Shown one piece after another: positions 45,101 through 54,200 of a DNA stretch of 64,000 bases; the stretch's first letter is position 1, and each line of letters opens with the position of its first letter. The DNA comes from Apteryx mantelli (taxonomy: Eukaryota > Chordata > Aves > Apterygiformes > Apterygidae), in NCBI RefSeq assembly GCF_036417845.1, contig NC_089990.1, positions 2,864,001 through 2,928,000 of the forward strand. The letters are read 5' to 3'. Both the position numbers and the translations under genes were made by a program. Under the pieces are notes generated by a model that saw nothing but the letters and a program-made list of their open reading frames with translations, had not been told where the DNA came from and did not search any database.

Positions 45101-47319
45101 TGCATAACATATGGTGAGGATTAATTGAAGAATATTTTGAAACCTCTGTACCTTCATATAAGTCTCATTTTAGGCTACAAGATGTGAAGCAGTGGTTTCT
45201 AACAACAGATTTTCTTATAGGCTTCAAAAATATAGTTAAGCCCTGGCATGTTTTCTCTGACCTGGGTTTCAGGAACCGCCATTGCTAAGCAGAAATGTCA
45301 ATGCCAAACTTTACTTGCTTTCTTTGCTTAGCCTGGAAGCTGAGTTTTTCAGTTCAGAAGCTGCCAGGAAGAATAATTAAATACAGTACCAGCTACCTTT
45401 CATTAAAAAACTGCAAGGGAGAAATTAAATGCAACAGCAGCTACAACACCCCAACAGAACTATATGGTAACTTGTCAATTAAATTAATTTTGAACTGTTC
45501 ACTTCTAGTATAAAAATATTATCTGTGATGCTGTGTTTCTTTCAAATATGTATGCATATATATGTGCATATATATATGTTATATGGTTAATGTTTAAATA
45601 TAGCAAGGTTCTACTTGTGAAGTAGCAATATCAGACGTTACTGGAGTAATTTCAGATCTGTCATCACACCATCACTATTTAGTTTTAATATATGTTGACT
45701 TTTAAATATGCTGTATATATTCTTAAATGTGACACAGTAGATAATATTGGGACCGCACTAGTTTTTTGTCACCTGTTTCATACAGGGGAGGTAGACCTGC
45801 ATCCTCTTATCATCATCATTTTGAATTATGGGGAAAGAAGGTTCCTATTAAGATACCTAAGTCCATAAATCCATTCTGGGCAGCATGAGGTCACGGAGAT
45901 GTTTGTTCTTCATGTGGTTTTCAGAAGCGACTGAACTCTTCTTGTAAGATCTGACCTCATAAAGTCTTCTACATGTATGAATATGGAAATACGAGACCAG
46001 TAGGTCTCCTGAGAGATCTGCTATTTGGGTCACAGGCAGCTTGCAAGACCTCCGAGACCTCACCCTCCCTAAACGAGGCCTTGACCTTGAACTTGCTGCT
46101 CAGAGTTGAGCGCGGCCTCTGCCGTTCTTCCATCTAGGTGGAGAGGAGGCTGAACAGAGTATCACTTGCCAATGCTGTGCCATAAAAAGACCTTCTAGCC
46201 ACATTGTATAAGCTGTTTATTATTCTATTATTAAATAGCTAATCTGAGATTGATACATCATGGCTATATGCCTCTTCCACTTTATTATGTTTTATTTCTC
46301 CATGAAATAGGATCCTCTGTACTCCCTGCCATGTGTTTTAATAGTTGGTTGCAAAGCTGGGTTTAAGCAAGAGTAACACAAGAGGTGAAGGGAAACTCCC
46401 GAGGGCTGCAGCAGCCGCTCCGGTGTCTGCCGTGAATTCTGCTTGGTCGGCCGGTGCTGGGGTGTAGCTCCAGCGCAGAGCAGTTTCTGTGCCAAATAAA
46501 GCTTGCCACCAGCAGAACAAATCCCCATATCTTTGCATTTCTGATGGAAATTGGATCTGATAGGACTCAGAGTAGTAGATTTTTCCTCTCAGTAAAGGAA
46601 AAAGTAAGTCTTAGTCTCTCATCATAACTCATCTTAGGGAAAAAAAAAAAGACAAAACAACCTGTCTCTAAAATGGGAATCCAGAATTAGCCCAATGTGG
46701 ATCCCATATTGTGAAAATCAGCCTTGTTTCTGATAATTGCATCATTACCATCTCCAGCTGTAACCGTGCCCTAAGCAATGCTCTGGGCCTGGGAACCCCA
46801 GCAGGCAAAGTCAGAAGGTGACATCAAGGTGGCAAGAGCACGTGGTATCACTTGTACGTGCCGATGGCTCAGAAGTAGATCGTGTTAGCAGTGGATTTCT
46901 CCCATGCAGAGTGGGTTTGGTTTTCATGGGAATTTGAAGAGCAATTCTGTGAATACTGCATCATTAAGTTTTAATGCAAGGGACCTGCAAGAATAGATGG
47001 AAATCTGTTGCAGTCTGTTTCAATTTAATTTCTATATTTCATGTGCTGGTCACGGTCTGAGAATAACTGGTCTTTGTCTCTCTTTCTAGGATGCTTATTT
47101 CTGCTGCTTGTATTTCTGTTTGTGATGTGGAAGGAGTTTGCAGCTGATCTGCAGAAGTACATTCTCCTGGAGAGAAGTGAGAAGTGCATGGACGATGTGC
47201 CCGTACACGTGTATTACGGGTGGTCGTTCATGTTTGCTGCAGCAGGAGTGCCCTTGGTTTTACTGTCTGGACTTCTCTTCTATCTTGTTGGCAGAGACAT
47301 TATGAAGTCCCTGGAGTAA
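30016..47319 (+). CDS. TMEM182: TMEM182-family four-transmembrane protein (complete, five coding exons)
   Basis: TMEM182 is a claudin/PMP22-superfamily membrane protein of muscle and fat that restrains myoblast differentiation and fusion, reportedly through integrin beta-1. Coding exons are 30016-30168, 32612-32729, 34662-34760, 37570-37707 and 47090-47319: 738 nt, all junctions in frame, 245 residues (human about 229). Membrane segments are at about residues 6-26, 129-151, 165-183 and 216-236. The first extracellular loop carries DYWLLAT (28-34) and [10 protein letters not shown] (about 65-74), the claudin-type W...W-C signature, and an NNT sequon at 44-46. Other family hallmarks are W-S-F-W-Y, PSYD, YRGFW, YKVGGG and YGWSF. 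The start ATG at 30016 opens directly into the first membrane segment as in relatives. Conservation with human, as I recall it, is only moderate (roughly half), so it may be the ortholog or a TMEM182-like paralog. Introns are 2.4, 1.9, 2.8 and 9.4 kb. Confidence 0.9.
30169..32611 (+). other. TMEM182 intron 1
   Basis: A 2.4-kb AT-rich intron. No repeat or additional exon was recognised; a short CCCGGCGGTGGCAGCG-like GC spot stands at about 31,274. Confidence 0.75.
32612..32729 (+). CDS. TMEM182: TMEM182 coding exon 2
   Basis: 118 bases after acceptor TTTTTGTTCTCCTGTAG, with donor GTGAGTAC. It reads [20 protein letters not shown] then [19 protein letters not shown]. The [12 protein letters not shown] string is essentially identical to human TMEM182 and is the strongest evidence for the family. 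Confidence 0.95.
32730..34661 (+). other. TMEM182 intron 2
   Basis: A 1.9-kb intron. It contains a T-run at about 32,935-32,946, an A-run at about 33,334-33,349, a moderately CpG-rich patch at 33,430-33,660, and from about 33,880 to 34,260 a dense AT-rich block with many TAAT-type homeodomain motifs (see findings). Confidence 0.7.
34662..34760 (+). CDS. TMEM182: TMEM182 coding exon 3
   Basis: 99 bases following a strong pyrimidine tract and acceptor TTTTTCAG, with donor GTAGGTTC. The completed codon gives T, then [20 protein letters not shown] and [12 protein letters not shown]. This aligns with the human loop segment N-C-T-H-A-Y-L-S-P...S-Y-D-S-A; the loop cysteine is kept, while the N-linked sequon next to it (N-C-T) is lost as K-Y-C-M. 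Confidence 0.9.
34761..37569 (+). other. TMEM182 intron 3
   Basis: A 2.8-kb intron. AT-rich motif-dense sequence lies at about 35,490-35,790, and more GC-rich sequence at 36,180-36,480 just after a TAATAAACACACTAAT tract. No exon or repeat was recognised. Confidence 0.7.
37570..37707 (+). CDS. TMEM182: TMEM182 coding exon 4
   Basis: 138 bases after acceptor TTCTCGCCTGTGCAG, with donor GTAAGC. It reads [20 protein letters not shown] then [20 protein letters not shown] and GFLLAA, covering the second membrane segment, the cytoplasmic turn and the start of the third. YRGFW and YKxGGG are invariant family strings. The exon and the following 200 bases are markedly GC- and CpG-rich compared with the AT-rich gene. 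Confidence 0.93.
38600..38900 (-). mobile_element. Decayed CR1-type LINE reverse transcriptase fragment
   Basis: Read on the minus strand from about 38,885 downward, the translation keeps, with stops, the LINE order: a DVI-LHLNK remnant of the D-x-x-Y-L-D-F-x-K-A-F-D core, then a KATIKWI remnant of the 'W-I-x-x-W-L' region, then a [16 protein letters not shown] remnant of 'S-V-L-G-P-L-L-F-N-I-F-I-N-D-L'. Several stops and substitutions show it is inactive and old. The exact family (CR1 or a related L2/L3-type) cannot be fixed by eye. Confidence 0.65.
40662..40719. repeat. Nested short direct repeats
   Basis: TTCAAGTCTTCT occurs at 40,662-40,673 and 40,708-40,719. Between them TACGTAGTCA occurs twice in tandem (40,684-40,703). 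This suggests two successive slippage or duplication events. Confidence 0.8.
42265..42760. repeat. Degenerate tandem array, about 70-bp period, with CAATTAGC-like core
   Basis: A purine-rich lead (AAAGA, GAAGATTGAG, AAAGATTTAA) followed about 25-40 bases later by a core like CAATTAGC recurs five times, with cores at about 42,318 (GTAATTAGCAG), 42,395 (ACAATTAGCAG), 42,467 (ACAATTAAGGT), 42,528 (GCAGTTAGCCCC) and 42,597 (GCAATTAGCCCC). Core spacing is 77, 72, 61 and 69 bases. Weaker echoes follow at about 42,655 (ACAGTTAATT) and 42,743 (GCTAATTTTG). It lies in TMEM182 intron 4. Whether it is an old minisatellite or a cluster of homeodomain sites is undecided. Confidence 0.6.
47090..47319 (+). 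CDS. TMEM182: TMEM182 coding exon 5, with stop
   Basis: 230 bases after acceptor TTTGTCTCTCTTTCTAG. It reads [20 protein letters not shown] then [36 protein letters not shown] and [20 protein letters not shown], ending TAA at 47317-47319. It supplies the rest of segment 3, extracellular loop 2 with a single cysteine (C202), segment 4 and a very short cytoplasmic end, as in human TMEM182 (…GLLFLVVGRHI…). Confidence 0.93.
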
Positions 47320-48013
47320 GAGAAAGTTGCAATGCTGAGAAAGCCTCTGAGAAAATCGGTGGTGCTCCTTGTAATGAAATAATACACCCAAGCTTTGAGG
47401 ACTAGATCTTTTTTGTAGCTATAATTGACAGTAGAGGTGCATGACTAAATTCACTGTTAAACAGAGCTGGGCTGGAGCACTGAACATACAGATCCTGACA
47501 TTTCAAAATCAGCCCTGAGCTGAAAATCCAGCTTCAGAATTTTTACATTTTGGAGAAATTTAGACATGTTTATGAATTTTGTAGCTAGCCTGTCCCTGTG
47601 ATGGGAAAGCCCAGAGGTCGGGTGTGGAAACATTGGTATTCAGCCTTAGATGCCAGTTTTTAGGTCCATTTTCTCTGCAGTCCGAGGCAGAGTCTTCACT
47701 GCAGTAACCCAGCCACCACTCTCGGCCTGCCCGTCGACTTGGGGCTGCATACATATTCAAGAGGCCTGGAATTTTATACTGTTCCCAGCATTCTTGTTTC
47801 TTGTAAAAGGTAATCGAATCTGGCTGTGATGATGTACACTATAATGTCTATTTCTGAAAAGCAATTAAGGATGATTTTTTTTTTTTCGCTAGCTCTAATT
47901 GACGTCAAAGGACAACCATTTTAATGGCATGTCGGGAAATATGAGAAACATTTTTCATTAAAAGCCCTGATTCTGAAGATACAAATGTACCTGAACCTAA
48001 CTTTCAATACATG

Positions 48014-48019
48014 AATAAA
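48014..48019 (+). terminator. Candidate poly-A signal (AATAAA)
   Basis: The first canonical AATAAA after the TMEM182 stop codon, followed by a T/G-containing tract (CCAATTTCTGTGGCATG). Use is inferred, not shown. Confidence 0.45.
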
Positions 48020-48199
48020 CCAATTTCTGTGGCATGAAACATAACATTTAATTAATTAGCATTTCTTTAAGATACCATGTTATTGCGTGCTCCATCTTTT
48101 TTGAGGAGTCAGTTTTCTGGTGATTCATAATCCAAAACCTGAAAGACAGTCATGGTTGGGGGAAAGGGAATGGGAACAATAGTAATTTTTTATTATTTA

Positions 48200-48245
48200 G
48201 TTCTTTATGGTAGTACCTATCAGCCAGCTTAGAATGGGACCCTAT
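48200..48245. repeat. Fragment of ancient amniote repeat
   Basis: 'ATGGTAGTACCTATCAGCCA' followed by 'GAATGGGACCCTATTGT' resembles the same old sauropsid repeat suggested at about 1,540 (GTAGCACCTAGAGGCCCC...GGACCCCATTGTG). Recognised from memory of the motif only. Confidence 0.4.
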
Positions 48246-48288
48246 TGTATTCCATAAACATAGAATATTGTATTCTATAAACATAGAA
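48243..48288. repeat. 23-bp tandem duplication
   Basis: Two adjacent 23-base units (48,243-48,265 and 48,266-48,288) of the form TATTGTATTCyATAAACATAGAA differ at one base. It overlaps the end of the old repeat fragment and is a recent slippage product. Confidence 0.85.
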
Positions 48289-48300
48289 AAAGAGACAGTT

Positions 48301-51300
48301 CTGAAAAGACAAACTGTGTATACCATTTAGATATTTTAAAATTCCTTCAGTTGCTCAGGTCCATGTTATTTGACAGACTACTGTGCTCCTACAAAGAGTA
48401 ATGCATGTTAATTCTATACAAAACTACTTAGGTACAAGGAGATAAAGCAATTTATACTGTATATGTGGAGGTTTGTAAAAATACTTGAGAAATGACAAGA
48501 TTTGATCTTGCAATGTTTTTAAGGTTGGATCATAGTGCTTTGAAGTAGTTTGTTGGGCCCTAGCTTGTTGAACTGATTTGCAGAAATTTTAAATCATACT
48601 TACTAAAAATACACACTTTACTCATGAATGTCACAGTTTGCACTAAAAATACATATCTTCTAAGTTTTATGTCATACTATTGACTCAGTATAGTTAATTA
48701 ATAATGTAATGTAAATCTCTTCTAGAAAGCAGTGAAAACTGTTGGCAGTATAAAAAGGTTTGTTAATTCTCTTCCTAAAATATTATCCAAGTCTGGCATT
48801 TCTTTCCTTTTGGAGCTAGTTCTAATTATTCTTTTGCAAGATTCATGGCATACATGGAGTGAGAAATTGTAATTCTCACATGTAAAGATTACGTCTTTCA
48901 TATGGCTTGGTCAGCAGTTCTTAAGTAAAATTCAGTGATTTCCATTAATGGAAATTTTGTTTGAATAGAATTGGTATATACACTTAAAAATCATGTTTTT
49001 TCCCAGTGAATAGATGATTCATGGCATTTACAAATGCACATATATTTCAATGTTTTATTTGGCGATTTTAAAGTGCTTTTTTCATGGTATCTCCTTGCTT
49101 TATGCCTGTGCCCCATCAGTTCTTCAAGTGATAATTTCTCACTATAAATTGCTTTTGAATAATTTTTGTCATTTAATTATCTATTCAGCGTAGAGATGAA
49201 CACTTATGGTCACAAAGAATAAAAGTATATAATCCAGGAGCAGAAGAGGTCAAGATTTACAGTCGCTTGCCTTTCACTGATCCCATAAAACAATCCAAGC
49301 ATGCAGAAATGATGATCCCATAAGAGACACCAGGGCAGAAGTATGAGAATGCAGCAAGAAATCCATCAGACTTATGGATATCTGTGAAACTAAGGATCCC
49401 TGAAGTTGTGAATATAGAAGTGAGTTTTATATTATAGAATGAAATATTTATTAACTTTCTCCATCTGTTCTTTAAAAAATTTAGTTTAATGTCATCAAGG
49501 CATTTATGGAATACATTTAGCTTGATCATGCATTCATGCCGTCGGGAGTGAACCCTCCCTGGAGACTTGCTCATTCTGGATCAGCTCTAGAAGAAGCGGT
49601 AGTTTAAAACCCAATCACTCTTTCCAAAAACGCATGACTTTTTGAATCATTCTTAAACAAAGGGGTTTTTTTAAACTCTGTTATTGAGTGTACTGTGATA
49701 ATCTGCATCAATAAGGATATAGAAAATAAGATTATAGAGTAGAATAATTAAGTTAATTAGTACCTGTATTAAAATGTAACAGTTATAGCCAGCATGTTAA
49801 CCAAATGCATCATTTTGCTGGACTAGAAAAGTCTATGGTTTCTTTGGTCTCAAATTTTTTATGGCCAAAGTAGCTTAAGCAGACAAAATTTTCTGTAAGA
49901 ATCATTGTTTCTGGAGGGGAAATTTCAAAAATAAGCTGATGGATTCAATGGTATGGTTTGAAATTATGGAAACCACAGCCTCTCATCTGTTGAATGTGAA
50001 GGAGTTTGATGAAAGGCTATTATAGAGTAGTGACAAGGACCTAATTCTGATACAAGTTTTGTCATTGTAAATCATGAGTAATTCCAGAGACTGCAGTAGA
50101 CTCTTATCACTGCTAAACATCTGTAAGTCAGATCAGAACAGGGACTAATACATTCAAAAATGCATAATTAAAAGTGATTTCATATAACTCTGATGAATTT
50201 TAGTCAAGGATTTCTTCAAGGATGCTTTTCTTACATTAGCATTTGACGTTAGTAAGCAATGAATAATTCCATTTTTTCTTTCCAACATCTGGGACACTTC
50301 CTGCTTTATTTGCTACTTACTTAACAGTCTGCAGGAAATATTAATGATCTTGGGTGTCAAAATATAGGCTCTGTGGATCATAGTCAGGAGGCAGTGTTAT
50401 GTAGTAAAGGCTGCATGTCTTGGGATTAAGAGGCTTGATTTTGGTGAAGAAAGGTATCAAGCAGTCTAAAAGAAAAGACTATTATCAATGGATGGACAAA
50501 GCCACTTGGTGTGCTGAAGACACAAGAGCAGTTTCAGGGCAGGTCACTGCTGGATTCACACCCTGAAGGCTGCGTCAGTCCACTGTTCACGTTGCACTGC
50601 TGTGCAGTGGGCCACCACGAGTGCAATATTGCTGTGAAGCCCAGGGAAGCCTCTCTGGTCAGAGGATGTCACCGGTGCAAGTGCCAAAAGACATCTTTTT
50701 TTTCAGGCCAAAATTTCCCCTGGATTCATTTGTCGCTCTATACACACGTGAATGCAACAGCTCCATGTAGCAGCAGCTTGTGGGAGATTTGGGGAGGTCA
50801 CTCAAAAATCAAGCCGTGCAACTGCTTTGTTGAGCCATTCCTTCATATCAGCTTCTCCCAGCAGAGGCAAAGGTGAACAGAAGTGTTTGTCCCCTTGGTC
50901 AGATCAACTTTTCTACCCCTAGGTCAGAAAAGTAGCACCCAAGGACTCCCAGAGGCCCGGAGACCTGAACGTCATGAAAGCGGCACTGCTGCGCTTAACT
51001 GCTTTCTCACAACATCTGCAGCCTAGAAGTTTTTCTCATTCTAGGTAAATTATATGGTAAAATGCCACATTCAGTCAGGCCTATGAGCTCTTTGGAAGAA
51101 CCTGCAGCTGAGACCTGGGCTGAGCAGCAGGGGCAGAAGAGGAGACAGGAGGAAAGAAATTTTCTCCCATACCAGTGTGAAGCAGTGGCCATGGCTATTC
51201 AACATCCGACCATGAGGATGAAAACACCCTTCACTATGGAAGAGAGCTGTTGTCTTCTTGAGCAAACAGGTATTAACTTAGATAATTGCCCTCACCTGTG

Positions 51301-54200
51301 GGTGCAATCCCACCAGGGCCTACCGCGATGGCAGAGCTGGTGCTGGTGCTGGGTCCTCTGATGCTCCCAGACACAGCAAGCAACAAGCCAGGGCCAGCTG
51401 GGGCTCTGGGCAGGAGATGGAGCCAGAGACAAGGTTACAGCATCGTAGAGCCAGGACCAAGGGCCCCGGGCTGGGCTGAAGGGGACATGCAGGATGAGAG
51501 GAGAGCTGGCTTGGAGCAAGGCGGCAGAGGCCACTGATGTATGTGCAGGAGGCTGAGGACAGCGATTTATTTCGCATGCAGCATAAGTACAGCTTATGCC
51601 AGGAGCTGGTTTTGCTCTCCAGGAGTGATGGAGATTGAGGAGGTTAAGGGAAAATTAACACAAATTAATCCCTGTTAGGCATATCAACCCCCCCCCCCCC
51701 ACCATGGTTTGCATGCTTTCACCCAGCAAGACCTACAAAAGACTTTTTGTATTTTTCCTGGTTCTCCAGAAGAATCTATATTATATGGACAGGTAATGTT
51801 TTCATCTTGGTTAAACATACTTTCACCACCTTGACAGGCTTATTTGCCTAAATGTGGATGTCTGCAGAGTGAGCACCCACCTCCGAGCTACTCCCCTGAG
51901 GCTTTCGTTATGGACTTGCTGGTTGCTGGAGCTCAGGGTCCTGCTTGTCCTCGGCAGCGAACATGGACTCCGCCAGGCATGTGGACAAGACCTTTAATGG
52001 AGACTAGGGCTGCAGTAGAGAACAGCAGCGTTTCCCCCAAGTAACATGAACCAGCCCCAGAAGAGCGGACTTAACCCCGTTCTTCCCTTGTTCCTGCAGA
52101 TAACGTGTGCAAAGTCCCCATTCTTCCTTCTGTCTCGGGCACAGGAGAGAAGGTTGCCCATGTTTTGGAGGTCCACATTGGCTGCTCCATTCCCAGGCTC
52201 ATGCGAGATGACCACTGGCAGGTACAGATCACCATCATGGGAGCCAGCCTTGGCTCGGCTCGGTCCCTGCAGGGATGAAGGGCCGTCGCAGGTAACGTCC
52301 TATCCTACCGCCTACATCTACATGAGAACAAGTCCTCCTTGGTGTCCCCGTGGGACAGGCTGGCAGCCGGCACGAGCCACACCTGACAGATGCTAGCCAC
52401 CTCGCTGACTATTACTGCTGGAAGGCACTCGAACACGACGGTGCTCAGGGCACGGGGCAAAGCCAGCAGGATATAACTATTAAAGCAGCAGCATCCCTCT
52501 CTCCAAAATTATTGCATCCCAGCACTGCAGAGATGTCGCTTTGATGGAAAGGTGCCAGCCCATCCCTACTTGTACTGCCAAACCCAACGGGACGTGGAGG
52601 TGCTCAAGCTTTATCTCCAGTCTCCAGATCTCCGTGGTGCGCGTCCCGCGCGTTCCCGTGCCGTGGCCCGGCCCGCGCATTGCTGAATCAGCGCGTGCGG
52701 CAGCTGCCGTGTCCGTCGTCCGGAGCAGCCGCCGAGCAGGTGGGCGCGGGGACAGATGCAGCAAATTAAAGCACAAACAAAATTAAAATGAGTAAGTAAA
52801 TAGAAACTAGCTCCATGCTTTCTGCACCAGGCTGTACATTATTGCAGGATTAAGCCGTATCGGCTAGAGTACATTCTCAAGAGCGCGCAGCGCCTCGATC
52901 CCATAATCAATAGGCTGTACATGCTGCAGCACAAAGAGCTCTTATCTAGAATACCACTTTGAATTTAGTGAATTTATTTAATCCCTGATGCCTGCAGAGC
53001 ATCACTCCTGTCTTCTGGGTTAATTTATTTATTCCGGTGATCTATTTTTAGTCTTTCAAGTACTTGAGATTTGAGAAGCAGATTTTTCCTGCTTACTTAT
53101 TAAAAAAAACATCAGAACTGAAAACCTTTGTTTAAAGAGATGTACTTGTTTCCCAATTCGTTCACCCCACCTTCTCTTGGGACGCAGGGTCCTGTTACCA
53201 CTGCGAATAGCCGTGAACGGAGCGGATCGGAGGAGGTGCCTCTCCCACTGCTTGTTGATGCACATTTCTAAACCAAGGCTGGACACTCACTGGAGCGTCT
53301 CAGCCTTTTCCTAAGAATACGCTCTTCTCCTCTTCCAAAGCATTGCCTGTGTTGAGGGATATTCAAAATGCTGCACTGCATTTAGCTTGGGAGCAGTAAT
53401 GAACATGGAGCTCTTCTTGTTGCATGAACCTGCAATGCCGACGTTACTGTAGCAGGAACACTTGGTTGAAGCCAAAAAACCCACTGGTTTTAAGCAGTGT
53501 GACTATGTAAATGTTTGCTGCTAAAAAGAAATAACCATGTGAAAAAATGTTCTGCAACCACCCCTACGAGGCTGTAGCAGTGATCATTATCAGCGCTGTA
53601 AAGAATCTGTCCTAATTAACCCAAACGGTAGGTATTAAACGTTTGATTATGGAAGAGTAGATTGAAGCTTTATAAGCTTTAGGGCTGCAAAGGAAAAAAA
53701 AAATCTCATCTGACCTTGGCTGACTAGATTAATGATGGCTTTGTAAAAGCTAGAAAAAATAAAGTAACATAAAGGGCAACTGTGTGAAAAACACAGGGTT
53801 AATTATATTTTCCCTCTTCATTTGCCAATAGTTCTCTGCATGGCTCACATTAAAAATGCAACAAATGCTGAAAAGAACAAACTGCCCAGAGAATAAGGAC
53901 GTTACCCTGGCAAAGTGTGCTACCTGCCCTCAGAAATACTTTTGTAGAGTCGCAGAATGTAATCGTTTTTCCACTTCAGATGTTTTTAGAAATTTTTTCT
54001 TCTGTTTAAAAATCACAGGGTGTGAGAAGCCATTCGCCGAAGAGTTCAGAAATGTTGCTGAAACGCTACGCGATGAACTGAGTGCGTTCAGATCGGAAGC
54101 CTTCATTACCGCCCAAACCGGCTCTGTTGCAAGCTGAGACGACTGCAGTGCGTGGCGAACACACGTGGCTCGCTCAGAAACAGAGGCATCGGGTCGGGAT
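48301..54200. other. Gene-poor flank downstream of TMEM182
   Basis: Mostly AT-rich to about 50.4 kb, then of mixed composition. No gene is recognised. Items: a poly-C run at about 51,690-51,700; an exon-like frame at 52,100-52,221 with good splice signals; a CpG-dense spot at about 52,620-52,760; and an AT-rich motif-dense block at 52,790-53,060. Many short open frames at 50.5-52.8 kb show no domain. Equivalent human DNA is a desert leading toward POU3F3. Confidence 0.6.

Larger units (their letters stand above)
37708..47089 (+). other. TMEM182 intron 4
   Basis: The longest intron, 9.4 kb. From 5' to 3' it holds: a CpG-rich start with a 16-bp palindrome (37,775-37,790); a dead CR1 reverse-transcriptase piece on the minus strand (about 38,600-38,900); a GC-rich island (40,210-40,440); nested short duplications (40,662-40,719); a degenerate tandem array (42,265-42,760); and an AT-rich motif-dense block (44,580-44,900). 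No further exon was recognised. Confidence 0.7.
47320..48300 (+). other. Probable 3' UTR of TMEM182-like gene
   Basis: AT-rich sequence following the stop, with a T-run at 47,875-47,887. A canonical AATAAA at 48,014-48,019 gives a 3' UTR of about 0.7 kb if used. No other reading frame is recognised. Confidence 0.5.

Noticed and set aside
45540..45600. TATA/CATA-rich stretch considered as a microsatellite.
   Set aside because: It is irregular and short; it does not form a clean repeat array.
51688..51702. Poly-C run considered as a G-quadruplex-forming element.
   Set aside because: It is a single homopolymer of about 12 C without the spaced runs that would make a convincing case.
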